A DNA stretch of 64,000 nt from JAPEKQ01 sp964516845 (GCA_964516845.1 CAZEXP010000007.1:1-64000), one strand, 5' to 3'. Numbered from the stretch's first letter, positions 50,382 to 59,654 are shown. The notes: a model not told the origin generated them from the letters alone. A program made the numbers and translations.

Positions 50382-52478
50382 GTGCCTGCTTCGAAGCATC
50401 GCTGGTCCACTGTCGCCGCGACCGCGCTGGCGACGCTCATCTTCGCCGGTGTTATTCCGGTGTTCGTCGGCGTCGCATCCGCCGCGCCGGGTGAGGCCGG
50501 AGGGGAACTGCCCCCCGGCGACGCTCCACCACCGACCGCGTTCTCGCGGCTCGATGACGCAGGCGATGCCGACGACTTCCCCGATGCCGATCACATCATC
50601 GTCCTCGACCGGACCGTCAACCGCGTGAAGCCGACCGGTGTGACGTACGGCGAGAGCTACCTGCTGACGAAGGTTCTGACGTCGGACGGATGCCGCGACC
50701 GTTCGGTCCTCCGCTGGGGGTACGAACCGTGGAGCAGTGAGGTCGAGGTGCGCGAGGTCAATGTCATCCGCGACGGCGAGCGCATTCCAGTCGATGTCGC
50801 GAACGTGCACGACCTCCCGGCGCCACAGTCCGCCATCTACTGGAACAGCCGGATCAAGACGCTCCAGCTTCCGCGGCTCCGCGTGAACGACGGGATCGAG
50901 GTCACGCTCTTCCGCAAGGGATACAGCTACGCGCTGCTCGAGCAGGCCGGCTCCGATGCCGCGGTCGGTTCAGACATCGCGACCGACGCGGGCGACGAGA
51001 AGTACATCCCGCCGATGCCCGGCGAGTACTTCGACATCGTGCTCTTCCAGGGCTCGGTGCCGATCGTCGAACGGCGCTACGAGCTCGTGATGCCGCCGGA
51101 CAAGCGGCTGCATTCGGAGGTCTACAACGGACCGCTCTTCTCGGCGACGAGCTACGACGCTGAGGCGACGACCTACTCGTGGTGGGCGTTCGACGTCCCC
51201 GTGGTCAACTCCGAACCCCGCCAGCCGGACGCGAGCGACCGCGTCGCGAAGGTCGTCGTGGCGACCGTGGAGAGCTGGGAGAAGAAGAGCCGCTGGTTCT
51301 TTGACGCCAACCGCAACCAGTTCGACGTTACCCCGGAGGTCCAGGCGAAGGTGGACGAGGTTCTGCGTGACGCCGGCGTAGCGAATGGGACCGAGGCCGA
51401 GAAGGCCGAGGTCCTCGTGCACTGGGTGGCTCAGAACATTCGGTACAGCGGACAGACGATGGGCGAAGGCGAGGGGTTCACGCTCCATCCCGGGGACATG
51501 ATCTTCGAGCAGCGAAGCGGCGTCTGCAAGGACATTGCCGGCATGCTCATCACGATGATGCGGGCGGCCGACATGGACTCGTACGCAGCGATGACGATGG
51601 CGGGGAGTCGCATCGAGGAGGTTCCGGCCGACCAGTTCAATCACTGTGTCTGCGCACTCCGCAAGGACGACGGTCGGTTCGAGATGTATGATCCGACGTG
51701 GGTTCCATATCAGAACGACATATGGTCGCAGTCCGAATCGGAGCAGCACTACCTTATCGGCACGCCCGAGGGCGAGCCTCTCGCGTCGATCCCGTACAGC
51801 CCGCCGGAGGACTCGGCGCTGCGGATACGCCACGACGGGCGCATTCTCGAAGACGGGACCCTCGAGGGGACCTTCCGGCTCGACGGCTCGCGCGCTCTTG
51901 ACTCGCGTCTGCGGGGCATGGTCAGCATGAGCCGCATGGAGGATGTCGAGAGCGACATCGCGTACTACTGGTCCGAGCTGGGGCCCGCAGTCGAGATCAT
52001 CAAGCTCTCGCACATCGTGGTCGATGACTTCAGCGAGGATGCGTGGATCGAGATCGAGTACCGCGTCCCGGGATACGCGTTGGTCGCCGAGGACGGATTG
52101 GAGTTTGAAAGCCCGATGATGGTGCTCGCAACGGAGAACGGGTGGCTCTGCCGCTCGTGCGTCTACGATTGGGGCGACGAGCGCGAGAGCGACGTGTTCC
52201 TCTGGTTCACACAGCTCATCGACGCCGAGGAGACCATCCGGGTTCCGGGCGGCTACGAATTCGACGAGATCGAGACGCCCGACGAGATCGATGAAACGTA
52301 CGGGTACTTCAAGGGCGATGCGCAGGCTGACGGCAGGAAGCTCACCGTGAGCGAGCGCTTCGAGGCGCGAAGGCGGCAGATTCCGCCCGACGGGTATGAC
52401 GGGTTCAAGGCGGCCGTCGACGAGATGATGGACTGGGCCGCAACGGTCTACCGCGCGGAGAAGGGGGGTGCGTCGTGA
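50382..52478 (+). CDS. DUF3857/transglutaminase-like exported protein
   Basis: The 698-aa precursor starts at GTG 50382 behind CAGGAGG with a signal peptide (about residues 1-34). A DUF3857 domain (about 70-330) precedes a transglutaminase-like core (about 335-470). The core keeps the cysteine-protease-like triad: Cys382 in RSGVCKD, His421 in FNHCVCA and Asp437 in YDPTW. The rest is a beta-rich C-terminal part of unknown role. Proteins of this kind are common in FCB bacteria and are predicted periplasmic peptidases or crosslinking enzymes; the substrate is unknown. The stop overlaps the next start as GTGA, and the next protein is a divergent relative. Confidence 0.88.
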   Translation: MPASKHRWSTVAATALATLIFAGVIPVFVGVASAAPGEAGGELPPGDAPPPTAFSRLDDAGDADDFPDADHIIVLDRTVNRVKPTGVTYGESYLLTKVLTSDGCRDRSVLRWGYEPWSSEVEVREVNVIRDGERIPVDVANVHDLPAPQSAIYWNSRIKTLQLPRLRVNDGIEVTLFRKGYSYALLEQAGSDAAVGSDIATDAGDEKYIPPMPGEYFDIVLFQGSVPIVERRYELVMPPDKRLHSEVYNGPLFSATSYDAEATTYSWWAFDVPVVNSEPRQPDASDRVAKVVVATVESWEKKSRWFFDANRNQFDVTPEVQAKVDEVLRDAGVANGTEAEKAEVLVHWVAQNIRYSGQTMGEGEGFTLHPGDMIFEQRSGVCKDIAGMLITMMRAADMDSYAAMTMAGSRIEEVPADQFNHCVCALRKDDGRFEMYDPTWVPYQNDIWSQSESEQHYLIGTPEGEPLASIPYSPPEDSALRIRHDGRILEDGTLEGTFRLDGSRALDSRLRGMVSMSRMEDVESDIAYYWSELGPAVEIIKLSHIVVDDFSEDAWIEIEYRVPGYALVAEDGLEFESPMMVLATENGWLCRSCVYDWGDERESDVFLWFTQLIDAEETIRVPGGYEFDEIETPDEIDETYGYFKGDAQADGRKLTVSERFEARRRQIPPDGYDGFKAAVDEMMDWAATVYRAEKGGAS

Positions 52479-54451
52479 ACCGGCTCAACGGACTCGGACA
52501 GGCGGTCTCGCTCGCTGCTCTCATTCTCATCGTGGTTCCGGCACTCGCGGCCCCGACGTCCGCGGTAGGTGATATGGACATCGGCGCCCTCATGGCGCGC
52601 GCCGAGGAGACGCTCGATCTTGGTGCGACCGACGCCGTGGTTCTCTTCGACGGGCGTACGGTGCGCGTCGCTTCCGACGGTGCAGTGCAGACGACGTTCC
52701 ATCAGATCGTCTGGATCTCGACCGAGCTTGGTATCGAGGAGTACGCCGACCTGAGGATCCCCTGGAACACATCGAATGCCGAGCTTGAAGTGACGGCGCT
52801 CCGTACCTGGATGGACGGACGGTGGTGGCCGCACGAGTCCAATCTCAGTCCGACCGCCATTGTCGAAACGGTGCCACATGGTATCGCGGACGCGGACGAC
52901 TACACGACGATGCGCGAGACGATGCTCCTGCACGACGGCGTCGAGCTGCCGTGCATCATGGAGACGGCCTACACGATCACGCGACGTCTCCCGGAGGGAG
53001 TCGGAGCGGACGGTCTCTGGGTGTTTCGCCGCGACGATCCGGCCGTGCGTGTCTCGTATGAGGTGGTCGTGCCGTCCGAGGTGTCGCTCTCTTTCGCCGT
53101 GGGGAACGGCTCGCCGGAGCCGGTCGTAACGAGCGTTGATGCGCGCGCGCGGTATGTGTGGATCATGGAGGACTTGCCTCGAATCGGCGTGCCGCACGTG
53201 GCGGACGCGACGGCGTACGCGCCGTACGCCTGCTGGTCGACCTGGCGTGATTGGGGCGCGCTCGGGACCGCGCTCATGACGAGCATCGACGCGGCGGCCG
53301 AGGTCACCGATGCCCTGCGTGACACCGTGCTGGCACTGACCGAACACGAACCGTACTTCCCGGCTCGCGTCGAGGCTGTCGCGGGGCTCGTGACCGGGTC
53401 GGTCCGGCACGTCGGGTACGACGAATCGCACTGGGCGTTCGAACCGCGTCCCGCCGCGCGGGTCTACGAAACCGCGTACGGACACCGGCTCGACCGGGCC
53501 GCTCTCGCGACCGCGCTTCTTCGGGAGGTTGCCGGCGTGAGCTCCGTCGTGCCGATCTTCAGGAGCGCTCCGAGCATCGAGATGGATCTGGACGTTCCGG
53601 GGCTCGCGCGATTCGGCGCCATGGAGTTGTTCGTCACCGGTGACGGCGTAGAGGGTATCTATGATCCGGCGACCAGCTCGTTCACGGAAGGTCTGCCGGA
53701 TGAGTCCTCCGCGCGGACCGTCTGGAACGTCAGGGGCAACGCGCCGCGCTTCTACGTCTCCGCCGAGCAGCGTGGTCTGCCGAACGCGCCGAAAGCCGCG
53801 ATCCGCGGTGATGGAGCGGTCGGACACGCCTTCGGATGTGCCGTGACGCTCGAACAGGACGACGACGGCGCATGGACGGGCGACGGCCGGGTGAGCGGGA
53901 CGGGAGCGCTCTCGTTCTACCGGAGCATCGTCGGTGTCGGAGATGAGACGGAGCGATTCTGCGCCAGCCTCGTCTCGGACGTCGTGGACGGCGCCGAGGT
54001 CACGGGCTCCAATGTGGCGATTCTCAGCTCCGACCGCACCACTATGGGGTTCACGTTCGACTGGGCTCCGGGCGACCAGGACGAGCAGGAGCGGAGCGTT
54101 CTGACGTTCGGTTCGCCCTCCGCCGGACTCCAGACGAGATTGCCATCGGGTGTGCATCTCTATGAGGCGGAGCGCACAAGCCCCGTGTTGCTCGTTGCGC
54201 CCCTTCAGGAGACGCTGTCGCTGAGGATCAAGCTGACGGAGGACGATGTGGTTCTCGCGCCTGCGGACGTCGACGTCGAGAACGGCGTCGGCCGATTCAC
54301 GCAGACGGTCGAGCGCGACGGCGACTGGCTCCTCGTCAGACGCGATGTCCGGATCAACCAGACCTCCATTCACCCGGAGTGGTGGCCCGACCTGCGCGCC
54401 CTGCTGCTCGCAGGAGAGAGCGCTCAGGCGAGCACCATCCTCTTCCGCTAG
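52475..54451 (+). CDS. DUF3857-like protein with apparently inactive transglutaminase domain
   Basis: The 658-aa precursor starts at GTG 52475, overlapping the upstream stop by 4 nt, with a signal peptide ending AAPTSA. It is homologous in layout to the preceding protein: a DUF3857-like domain (about residues 30-270, QTTFHQIVWISTELGIEEYAD ... TMRETMLLHDG), then a transglutaminase-like fold (about 275-380). Where the catalytic Cys is expected (G-x-C-x-D in RSGVCKD) it reads YGHRLDRAALATAL, so the nucleophile seems lost. It may be a regulatory or scaffolding partner of the active protein. A strong terminator follows. Confidence 0.75.
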   Translation: MNRLNGLGQAVSLAALILIVVPALAAPTSAVGDMDIGALMARAEETLDLGATDAVVLFDGRTVRVASDGAVQTTFHQIVWISTELGIEEYADLRIPWNTSNAELEVTALRTWMDGRWWPHESNLSPTAIVETVPHGIADADDYTTMRETMLLHDGVELPCIMETAYTITRRLPEGVGADGLWVFRRDDPAVRVSYEVVVPSEVSLSFAVGNGSPEPVVTSVDARARYVWIMEDLPRIGVPHVADATAYAPYACWSTWRDWGALGTALMTSIDAAAEVTDALRDTVLALTEHEPYFPARVEAVAGLVTGSVRHVGYDESHWAFEPRPAARVYETAYGHRLDRAALATALLREVAGVSSVVPIFRSAPSIEMDLDVPGLARFGAMELFVTGDGVEGIYDPATSSFTEGLPDESSARTVWNVRGNAPRFYVSAEQRGLPNAPKAAIRGDGAVGHAFGCAVTLEQDDDGAWTGDGRVSGTGALSFYRSIVGVGDETERFCASLVSDVVDGAEVTGSNVAILSSDRTTMGFTFDWAPGDQDEQERSVLTFGSPSAGLQTRLPSGVHLYEAERTSPVLLVAPLQETLSLRIKLTEDDVVLAPADVDVENGVGRFTQTVERDGDWLLVRRDVRINQTSIHPEWWPDLRALLLAGESAQASTILFR

Positions 54452-54494
54452 ACACTGGTGCGGCGTTTGCTCCCAATGCGGACGACGACTGGAA

Positions 54495-54539
54495 CGCCCC
54501 GGGTGCGCAGCTTTTTCGCACCTGGGGCGGTCTTTTTTT
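54495..54539 (+). terminator. rho-independent terminator of the DUF3857 operon
   Basis: A 13-bp stem CGCCCCGGGTGCG / CGCACCTGGGGCG (one mismatch or G-T pair) is followed by a U-tract (GTCTTTTTTTC). It is the clearest intrinsic terminator in the window. Confidence 0.95.
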
Positions 54540-54638
54540 CATTCGGAACCTCGCCGTGCGCTCAGGCGTCTGATACGATGGTTGAGATGCTCCTGACGCT
54601 GCATGGAGCGGCATCGATTCCGAATCCAGGGGACTGAC

Positions 54639-55583
54639 ATGAAGAAGTGGATCATCATCACCGCCGTCGTGATAGTAGTCGTCGCGGCTTTCCTGATCGT
54701 CCGCGGCAACGGGGGCGGAACGGCGTTCGAGAAATTCGACTTCGCCGAGGTGACGCGCGGCGATCTTGAGAACGTCATCACGGCGACCGGGGCGCTCTCG
54801 GCGGTCGGCACGGTGGAGGTGGGGACGCAGGTGTCGGGGACGATCGATGAGGTGTTCGTCGACTACAACGGGACTGTGCGACGCGGGCAGGTCCTGGCAG
54901 TGCTCGATACGACGATGCTCGCCGCCTCCGTTCGAGATGCGCGGGCCAGTCAGAAGGCCGCCGAGGCGAAGTACGAGCAAGCGCAGCACACGTATGAGCG
55001 CGCACAGGAACTCTTCAGCGGAGGGCTTTCGAGCGACGCCGAGATCGAGGAGTCGCTGACCAATCTGAAATCTGCCGAGGCATCGCTTCTCGGGGCGGAG
55101 GCGTCTCTGGATCGCCAGCGCGCGAATCGTTCCTATGCGGTCATCCGCTCGCCGATTGATGGTACCGTCATCATGCGGAACGTCGAGCGAGGACAGACCG
55201 TCGCGGCGAGCTTCTCAACGCCCACGCTCTTCACGATCGCCGAGGACCTGCGGCAGATGGANNNNNNNNNNNNNNNNNNNNNNNNNNNNNNNNNNNNNNN
55301 NNNNNNNNNNNNNNNNNNNNNNNNNNNNNNNNNNNNNNNNNNNNNNNNNNNNNNNNNNNNNGCGCGGGCGTTCGGAGACGTGAAGCGTCTCTGGTACCTC
55401 GATGACGCCGGACACCTCATGGTAGCCCGTGTGAAGACGGGTCCGACGGATGGAAGGCTCACGCAGGTCATGGAGAGCGACCAGGTTACCGAGGGCATGA
55501 GCGTCATCGCGAAGGTGAACGAGGACCCGAACGCGGAAGACTCGCGTCCGGGAGGCATCTTCGGTATGCCGGGGCGCCACTAG
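54639..55583 (+). CDS. MacA-like membrane fusion protein (interrupted by an assembly gap)
   Basis: The protein starts at ATG 54639 behind AGGGGAC with a membrane anchor (MKKWIIITAVVIVVVAAFLIV). A lipoyl-half/barrel region follows (GTQVSGTIDEVFVDYNGTVRRGQVLAVLDT), then a helical hairpin (about residues 85-160), the second lipoyl half (YAVIRSPIDGTVIMRNVERGQ), and, after the gap, a C-terminal barrel piece (VKRLWYLDDAGHLMVARVKTG). This is the order of MacA/HlyD periplasmic adaptors that join an inner-membrane transporter to an outer-membrane channel. The frame is open across the 100-N gap, but MacA-like proteins need about 90 residues there against the 33 allowed, so the gap length is a placeholder. 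It is cotranscribed with the ABC genes downstream. Confidence 0.9.
   Translation: MKKWIIITAVVIVVVAAFLIVRGNGGGTAFEKFDFAEVTRGDLENVITATGALSAVGTVEVGTQVSGTIDEVFVDYNGTVRRGQVLAVLDTTMLAASVRDARASQKAAEAKYEQAQHTYERAQELFSGGLSSDAEIEESLTNLKSAEASLLGAEASLDRQRANRSYAVIRSPIDGTVIMRNVERGQTVAASFSTPTLFTIAEDLRQMXXXXXXXXXXXXXXXXXXXXXXXXXXXXXXXXXXARAFGDVKRLWYLDDAGHLMVARVKTGPTDGRLTQVMESDQVTEGMSVIAKVNEDPNAEDSRPGGIFGMPGRH
55262..55361. other. scaffold gap of 100 N
   Basis: Exactly 100 unknown bases interrupt the membrane fusion protein gene. The round length is a typical scaffolding placeholder and says nothing about the true distance. Confidence 0.98.
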
Positions 55584-55604
55584 GGCGGAGCGGCACGGCA
55601 CGAG

Positions 55605-56318
55605 ATGGGACGGCACGTGAGCACGGTCATCGAAACACGGAACATCACCAAGGTCTACGCCATGGGCGAGATCGAGGTGCGCGCGCTTCGCGGCGTCGAC
55701 CTGACGGTCGAGCGCGGGGAGTTCCTTTCTATTATGGGACACTCCGGTTCCGGCAAATCGACGCTGATGAATGTCCTCGGCTGCCTCGACGCGCCTACGG
55801 CCGGCGACTATATCCTCGAGGGGACGAACGTGCATGACCTCTCGCCTGACGAATACGCTGATATCAGGAACACGCGGATCGGGTTCGTGTTCCAGGGGTT
55901 CAACCTGCTGGCGCGCACGAGTGCGCTCGACAATGTTGAGCTGCCGCTCTTCTACGACCGGAGTGGGAGGATCGTCGACCCGCGAGGGGCTGCGGTGAAG
56001 GCGCTCGAGCGTGTCGGGCTCGCTGATCGCATGGACCATGAGCCCAATCAGCTCTCCGGCGGGCAGCAGCAGCGCGTGGCCATCGCCCGGGCGCTCGTCA
56101 ACGAGCCATCGATTATCCTCGCCGACGAGCCGACCGGCAACCTCGACAGCGTGACGACCATCGACATCCTCAAGCTCTTTCAGGAACTCAACGACCAGGG
56201 TATCACCGTGCTCATCGTCACGCACGAGCACGACATAGCCGAGTACACGCGCAGGACCATCGAGATGAAGGATGGCCGGATCGTTCGCGACGCAGTCGCG
56301 AACAACCGCAAGGCCTGA
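55605..56318 (+). CDS. MacB/LolD-type ABC transporter ATP-binding protein
   Basis: The 237-aa ATPase has Walker A GHSGSGKST, the Q-loop in VFQGFNLL, signature LSGGQQQRVAIARAL, Walker B IILADEPTGNLDS and the switch His in VTHEHD. Length and the PTGNLD motif fit the LolD/MacB branch serving FtsX-type permeases. It powers the permease encoded 10 nt downstream and works with the membrane fusion protein upstream, 21 nt away. The ATG at 55605 lacks a strong ribosome-binding site and the GTG at 55617 is an alternative start. Confidence 0.94.
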   Translation: MGRHVSTVIETRNITKVYAMGEIEVRALRGVDLTVERGEFLSIMGHSGSGKSTLMNVLGCLDAPTAGDYILEGTNVHDLSPDEYADIRNTRIGFVFQGFNLLARTSALDNVELPLFYDRSGRIVDPRGAAVKALERVGLADRMDHEPNQLSGGQQQRVAIARALVNEPSIILADEPTGNLDSVTTIDILKLFQELNDQGITVLIVTHEHDIAEYTRRTIEMKDGRIVRDAVANNRKA

Positions 56319-56328
56319 TGGAGGCTCC

Positions 56329-57543
56329 GTGAAGTTCAAGAATCTGCTCAAGGTCGCGTTCAAGAGCCTCGTGAAGAACCGCATGAGGAGTCTTCTCACG
56401 TCGCTCGGCGTCATCATCGGCGTCGGGGCCGTGATCGTGATGGTCGGCGTCGGGCAGGGCGCACAGCAGGACATCGAGCAGCAGATCTCGTCCCTCGGGG
56501 CGAACATGCTGATGGTGTGGCCCCAGCGGTCGTGGTCGCAGGGCGTCAGCCAGAGCGGGACCCAGAACCGTCTCACGCTTGATGACGTCGAGGCCATACG
56601 CCGGCAGGCGACGCTGATCACCGCGGTCTCGCCGGAGGTGCGTGTCGGGGCGCAGGTCATCGGCGGTGAGAGCAACTGGAATACGACCGTTCGCGGAGTC
56701 GACCCGGAGTACGAGGCGATCCGCGACTGGCATATCGACTACGGTGAGTATTTCACCGAGCGGGACGTCCGGGCGAAGTCCAAGGTCGCGGTCCTCGGCA
56801 AGACCGTTGCCGACAACCTGTTCCCGAGCGGTGACGCCGTCGGAGCTCAGATCCGCGTGAGGAACACGCCCTTCAAGGTGATCGGCGTGCTCGAGTCGAA
56901 GGGCGAGGCATCGTTCGGTGGCGACCAGGACGACGTGATCCTGGTCCCATCATCGACGGCGCTCTACCGGCTGGCCGGTGGTCGCTACATATCGAGCATC
57001 TACGCGAGCGCGGTCTCCGTAGAGGAATCTCCACAGGCGGAGGAGGAGCTCGCCATCATCATGCGCGAGGCGCATCGCATCGAGCCCGGCGAAGAGGACG
57101 ACTTCCGCATCAGAAGCCAGGCCGAGTTCATGGAGATGGCGACGCAGACCTCTGAGGTGATGACGCTCCTGCTCGCGGCGGTCGCGGCGGTCTCTCTCAT
57201 CGTTGGCGGCATCGGTATCATGAACATCATGCTCGTGTCGGTGACGGAGCGCACGCGCGAGATCGGTATCCGCATGGCCGTCGGCGCGCGCGGCAGCGAC
57301 GTGCTCGTCCAGTTCCTGACGGAGGCCGTCGTGCTCGCCCTCATCGGAGGAACCATCGGCGTCCTGCTTGCCGTCGGCGTCTCCGTGATCCTGAACAACC
57401 TCGTCGGCATGACGACGGTGATCCACGCGGGGGTTGTCACCCTGGCGTTCGGGTTCTCCGCAGCCATCGGGGTCTTCTTCGGCTACTACCCCGCCCGCAA
57501 GGCGGCCCGTCTGCATCCGATTGACGCCCTCCGCTACGAGTAG
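56329..57543 (+). CDS. MacB-type ABC permease
   Basis: The 404-aa protein starts at GTG 56329 behind GGAGG. It has an N-terminal membrane helix (about residues 15-45: RMRSLLTSLGVIIGVGAVIVMVGVG), a periplasmic MacB_PCD domain (about 45-270), and the FtsX-type C-terminal block of three helices (LLAAVAAVSLIVGGIGIMNIMLVSVTERTREIGIRMAVGA ... LALIGGTIGVLLAV ... GFSAAIGVFFGYYPARKAA). With the fusion protein and ATPase it forms a tripartite mechanotransmission system that exports macrolides, peptides, lipoproteins or siderophores from the periplasm. The substrate cannot be inferred. The ending PIDALRYE is the usual MacB C-terminus. Confidence 0.94.
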   Translation: MKFKNLLKVAFKSLVKNRMRSLLTSLGVIIGVGAVIVMVGVGQGAQQDIEQQISSLGANMLMVWPQRSWSQGVSQSGTQNRLTLDDVEAIRRQATLITAVSPEVRVGAQVIGGESNWNTTVRGVDPEYEAIRDWHIDYGEYFTERDVRAKSKVAVLGKTVADNLFPSGDAVGAQIRVRNTPFKVIGVLESKGEASFGGDQDDVILVPSSTALYRLAGGRYISSIYASAVSVEESPQAEEELAIIMREAHRIEPGEEDDFRIRSQAEFMEMATQTSEVMTLLLAAVAAVSLIVGGIGIMNIMLVSVTERTREIGIRMAVGARGSDVLVQFLTEAVVLALIGGTIGVLLAVGVSVILNNLVGMTTVIHAGVVTLAFGFSAAIGVFFGYYPARKAARLHPIDALRYE

Positions 57544-57550
57544 ATGGATT

Positions 57551-57595
57551 GCGGAGACCTCCGCTATGAGTAGCGGAGACCTCCGCCAGGAGTAG
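57551..57595 (+). repeat. short tandem repeat after the MacB-type gene
   Basis: A 22-bp unit GCGGAGACCTCCGC + TATGAGTA (57551-57572) is repeated with CAGGAGTA (57573-57594). Each contains the palindrome GCGGAG/CTCCGC. The unit echoes the gene's own last codons, CTCCGCTACGAGTAG (57529-57543), as if its 3' end had been duplicated. Confidence 0.6.
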
Positions 57596-57820
57596 CACGG
57601 ACACGCGCAACCACCCGCCTCTTCTGAGCCCGCATTCGTCAACGACGTTGACGCAACACTGTCCATCCACGGTATGGTGTGTGGACTCCTGATCGTTTCA
57701 TCCTCCCTCAATTCCATGTCACGCAATCGCTTACGGTGATGCACTTCGGGCAGATGCCACCGCTGGCACGCCTGATGCAGTTCAATGCGGTGGCCATGCG
57801 GTCTTCTTGGGAGGGAGACC

Positions 57821-58200
57821 ATGAGAGCACTCGCGGTGACAGTCATTCTCGTTCTGCTCATTCTGGCTCTGGGAGCCCAGGCCGGGAGGAAGCAGTGTAT
57901 CGAGAGAGAGGTCGCTCCCGGCGTCATCGCGGCCTTCAAACACAAGGTCGAAATCGTTGAAGAGACTTGGCCGTCGGCCCTGTCGCAGACAAGAGCAGGT
58001 CGTGAATGTATCCGCCTCGAATCCCGGGGCGGATTTCTCTTGCATGTCCGGATCAGAGAGAACCCCGGCGACTACGTGATGTGCGTCGTCTATGTCGAGG
58101 ACGGCGGTCGGCTCGAGCTCTGCGACGACTGCCGGTTCGTCTTCACGTATGGAGACCGGGAGGTCTCAAGCAAGGAGATGCTCCTGACGGACAGTATTCT
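57821..58200 (+). CDS. exported protein of unknown function (3' end lost in gap)
   Basis: The ATG at 57821 follows GGGAGGGAG and starts a signal peptide (MRALAVTVILVLLILALGAQA). The 126 visible residues after it include HKVEIVEETWPSAL, CIRLESRGGFLLHV and ELCDDCRFVFTYGD, with five or so Cys that may form disulfides. The frame runs into the scaffold gap, so the C-terminus is unknown. A convergent partial gene lies beyond the gap. No family is recognised. Confidence 0.6.
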
Positions 58201-58300
58201 NNNNNNNNNNNNNNNNNNNNNNNNNNNNNNNNNNNNNNNNNNNNNNNNNNNNNNNNNNNNNNNNNNNNNNNNNNNNNNNNNNNNNNNNNNNNNNNNNNNN
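58201..58300. other. scaffold gap of 100 N between convergent partial genes
   Basis: Exactly 100 N separate two genes that point at each other, so the 3' ends of both and any terminator are missing. The true distance is unknown. Confidence 0.98.
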
Positions 58301-58576
58301 GAAGTCCGTCACTTCGTACGAAGCGCTCACGACGTGGGCCGCCGTGATGTCGCTCTTGCTGATGTCGTTGTCCTCGAGGACCTGGTCGATCTCATCGGCG
58401 TAGTCGACGATCTCCGGGGTCGTGAACTCCTCGGAGTCCTCAACCTGCACGAAGTCGACGCATGTGCTGTGGAGGAAGACCACGTCGAGCACCTTCTCGT
58501 AGAGAAGGCAGTCGCTGCCGCTCAAGGCGAAGGCCAGGAGCACAAGCAGCACGGGGATCAGAAATCTCGTCTTCAT
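58301..58576 (-). CDS. exported protein of unknown function (3' end lost in gap)
   Basis: The minus-strand frame starts at ATG 58576 with a signal peptide (MKTRFLIPVLLVLLAFALSG). The 92 visible residues include SDCLLYEKVLDVVFLHSTC and an acidic helix EIVDYADEIDQVLEDNDI, then IVSASYEVTDF-like strand sequence before the gap. The start is 20 nt after the stop of the beta-barrel gene, so the two are probably cotranscribed. No family is recognised. A lipobox is not convincing (GSDC). Confidence 0.6.
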
Positions 58577-58596
58577 GCCTGTCTCTCCTTACCTGC

Positions 58597-59487
58597 CTAC
58601 ATTCCGATGTAGAGGCCGAACCCGAAGCTGCTGGTGGAGGCAAGATTGTACTCGAAGTTCGCCATGACCGGCTTGATGCCGACCGACACGCCAAGCGTCA
58701 TGTGAACGCTCGACTCCGAGTCGAGTGTGAGCGTGACGTCCTCTTCGCCGGACGTATACGAGACGTCCATCGAGAACATGTCGTAGGAGACACCGCCGTA
58801 CGGCTCGACCCAGCCGTAGTTCTTGCTCACCTGGACGCCGATGGTGAACGCGGACGCGTCAATGAAGTCCTCGCCAAGCGTGAACTTCTGGTACATCAGT
58901 CCGGCCGCGAGATCGACGGGGAAGTCCGGTTCCATGTACTGCGAGATGCTGTGCCGGACCCCGAAACCAAAGAGCCCGACGTTGCCGATCTCGACGTCGC
59001 CCATGTCGATGGCGAAGTAACGGATGACGGCCTCGGTACCCATGTAGTTCCCGAGCCGGAGCTGGGGAACGGTCACGCCGAACGAGTTGAGGTCGAAGCC
59101 TCCGGGGAATGTGAACTGCGAGTTTGCGTCCCCGTCGACAACGATCGAACCGCCATCGCCGACGACGGTCGGGGCCTCAACTGTCTGCTCCGGCGTGAAG
59201 CCGTCCTGCGTCGTCGCCTCGAACGTGGCAGCGTCATCGGAGAAGATGACTCCCATCACCGGGAATTCGAGACCCCAGTGGAAGCCGTCCACCTCGATGC
59301 GAGCCGAGTGGTACCAGTTGCAGTTGAGATCCGCGCCGAAGGCGTTTGCCAGAGGCTGCAGATAGCCCTCGGCATTGACGCCCGTGTACGCGGAGAGCTG
59401 GTCGGCGATCTGAGCTCCCGCCGGCGCGGCGGCGAGCAGCACCGTGGCGGCAAGCAGCACCACCATCAGTCCGGTCCGATAGCGCAT
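58597..59487 (-). CDS. DUF6588-like outer-membrane beta-barrel protein
   Basis: The 296-aa precursor has a signal peptide ending PAGAQ and a series of alternating hydrophobic strands: RIEVDGFHWGLEFPVMGV, LNSFGVTVPQLRLGNYMGTE, DMGDVEIGNVGLFGFGVRHSI, VDLAAGLMYQKFTLG, YGWVEPYGGVSYDM, and a C-terminal strand FGFGLYIGM. The layout (N-terminal GYLQPLANAFGADLNCNWYHSA, then the barrel) fits the DUF6588 family as I recall it. It should be a small outer-membrane barrel of unknown function. It is the first gene of a likely two-gene operon with the small exported protein downstream. Confidence 0.72.
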   Translation of the reverse strand: MRYRTGLMVVLLAATVLLAAAPAGAQIADQLSAYTGVNAEGYLQPLANAFGADLNCNWYHSARIEVDGFHWGLEFPVMGVIFSDDAATFEATTQDGFTPEQTVEAPTVVGDGGSIVVDGDANSQFTFPGGFDLNSFGVTVPQLRLGNYMGTEAVIRYFAIDMGDVEIGNVGLFGFGVRHSISQYMEPDFPVDLAAGLMYQKFTLGEDFIDASAFTIGVQVSKNYGWVEPYGGVSYDMFSMDVSYTSGEEDVTLTLDSESSVHMTLGVSVGIKPVMANFEYNLASTSSFGFGLYIGM

Positions 59488-59621
59488 TGCGCCCTCCCTT
59501 CACCAATCCACCTTCTGTGCTTCCTGCTCCGGCGCCGCTCGACGTCTCTCCATCGTGCCCTCTGCCGTGGCACGACGCGGAACTCGGCGGACGGCCTCAC
59601 AATTCCTGAGTACCATACACT

Positions 59622-59654
59622 GAGGCGGTCGGACTCGTCAAGCCCGACCGCCTC
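59622..59654 (-). terminator. terminator of the Cys-rich exported protein gene
   Basis: A perfect 11-bp stem GAGGCGGTCGG / CCGACCGCCTC with an 11-nt loop lies 73 nt beyond the minus-strand stop. A U-run is seen only on the opposite strand (TGTTTTCTTTC). Confidence 0.55.

Noticed and set aside
52448..54373. Minus-strand frame of 641 codons opposite the second DUF3857 gene
   Set aside because: Shadow frame; the coding signal, signal peptide and ribosome-binding context are on the plus strand.
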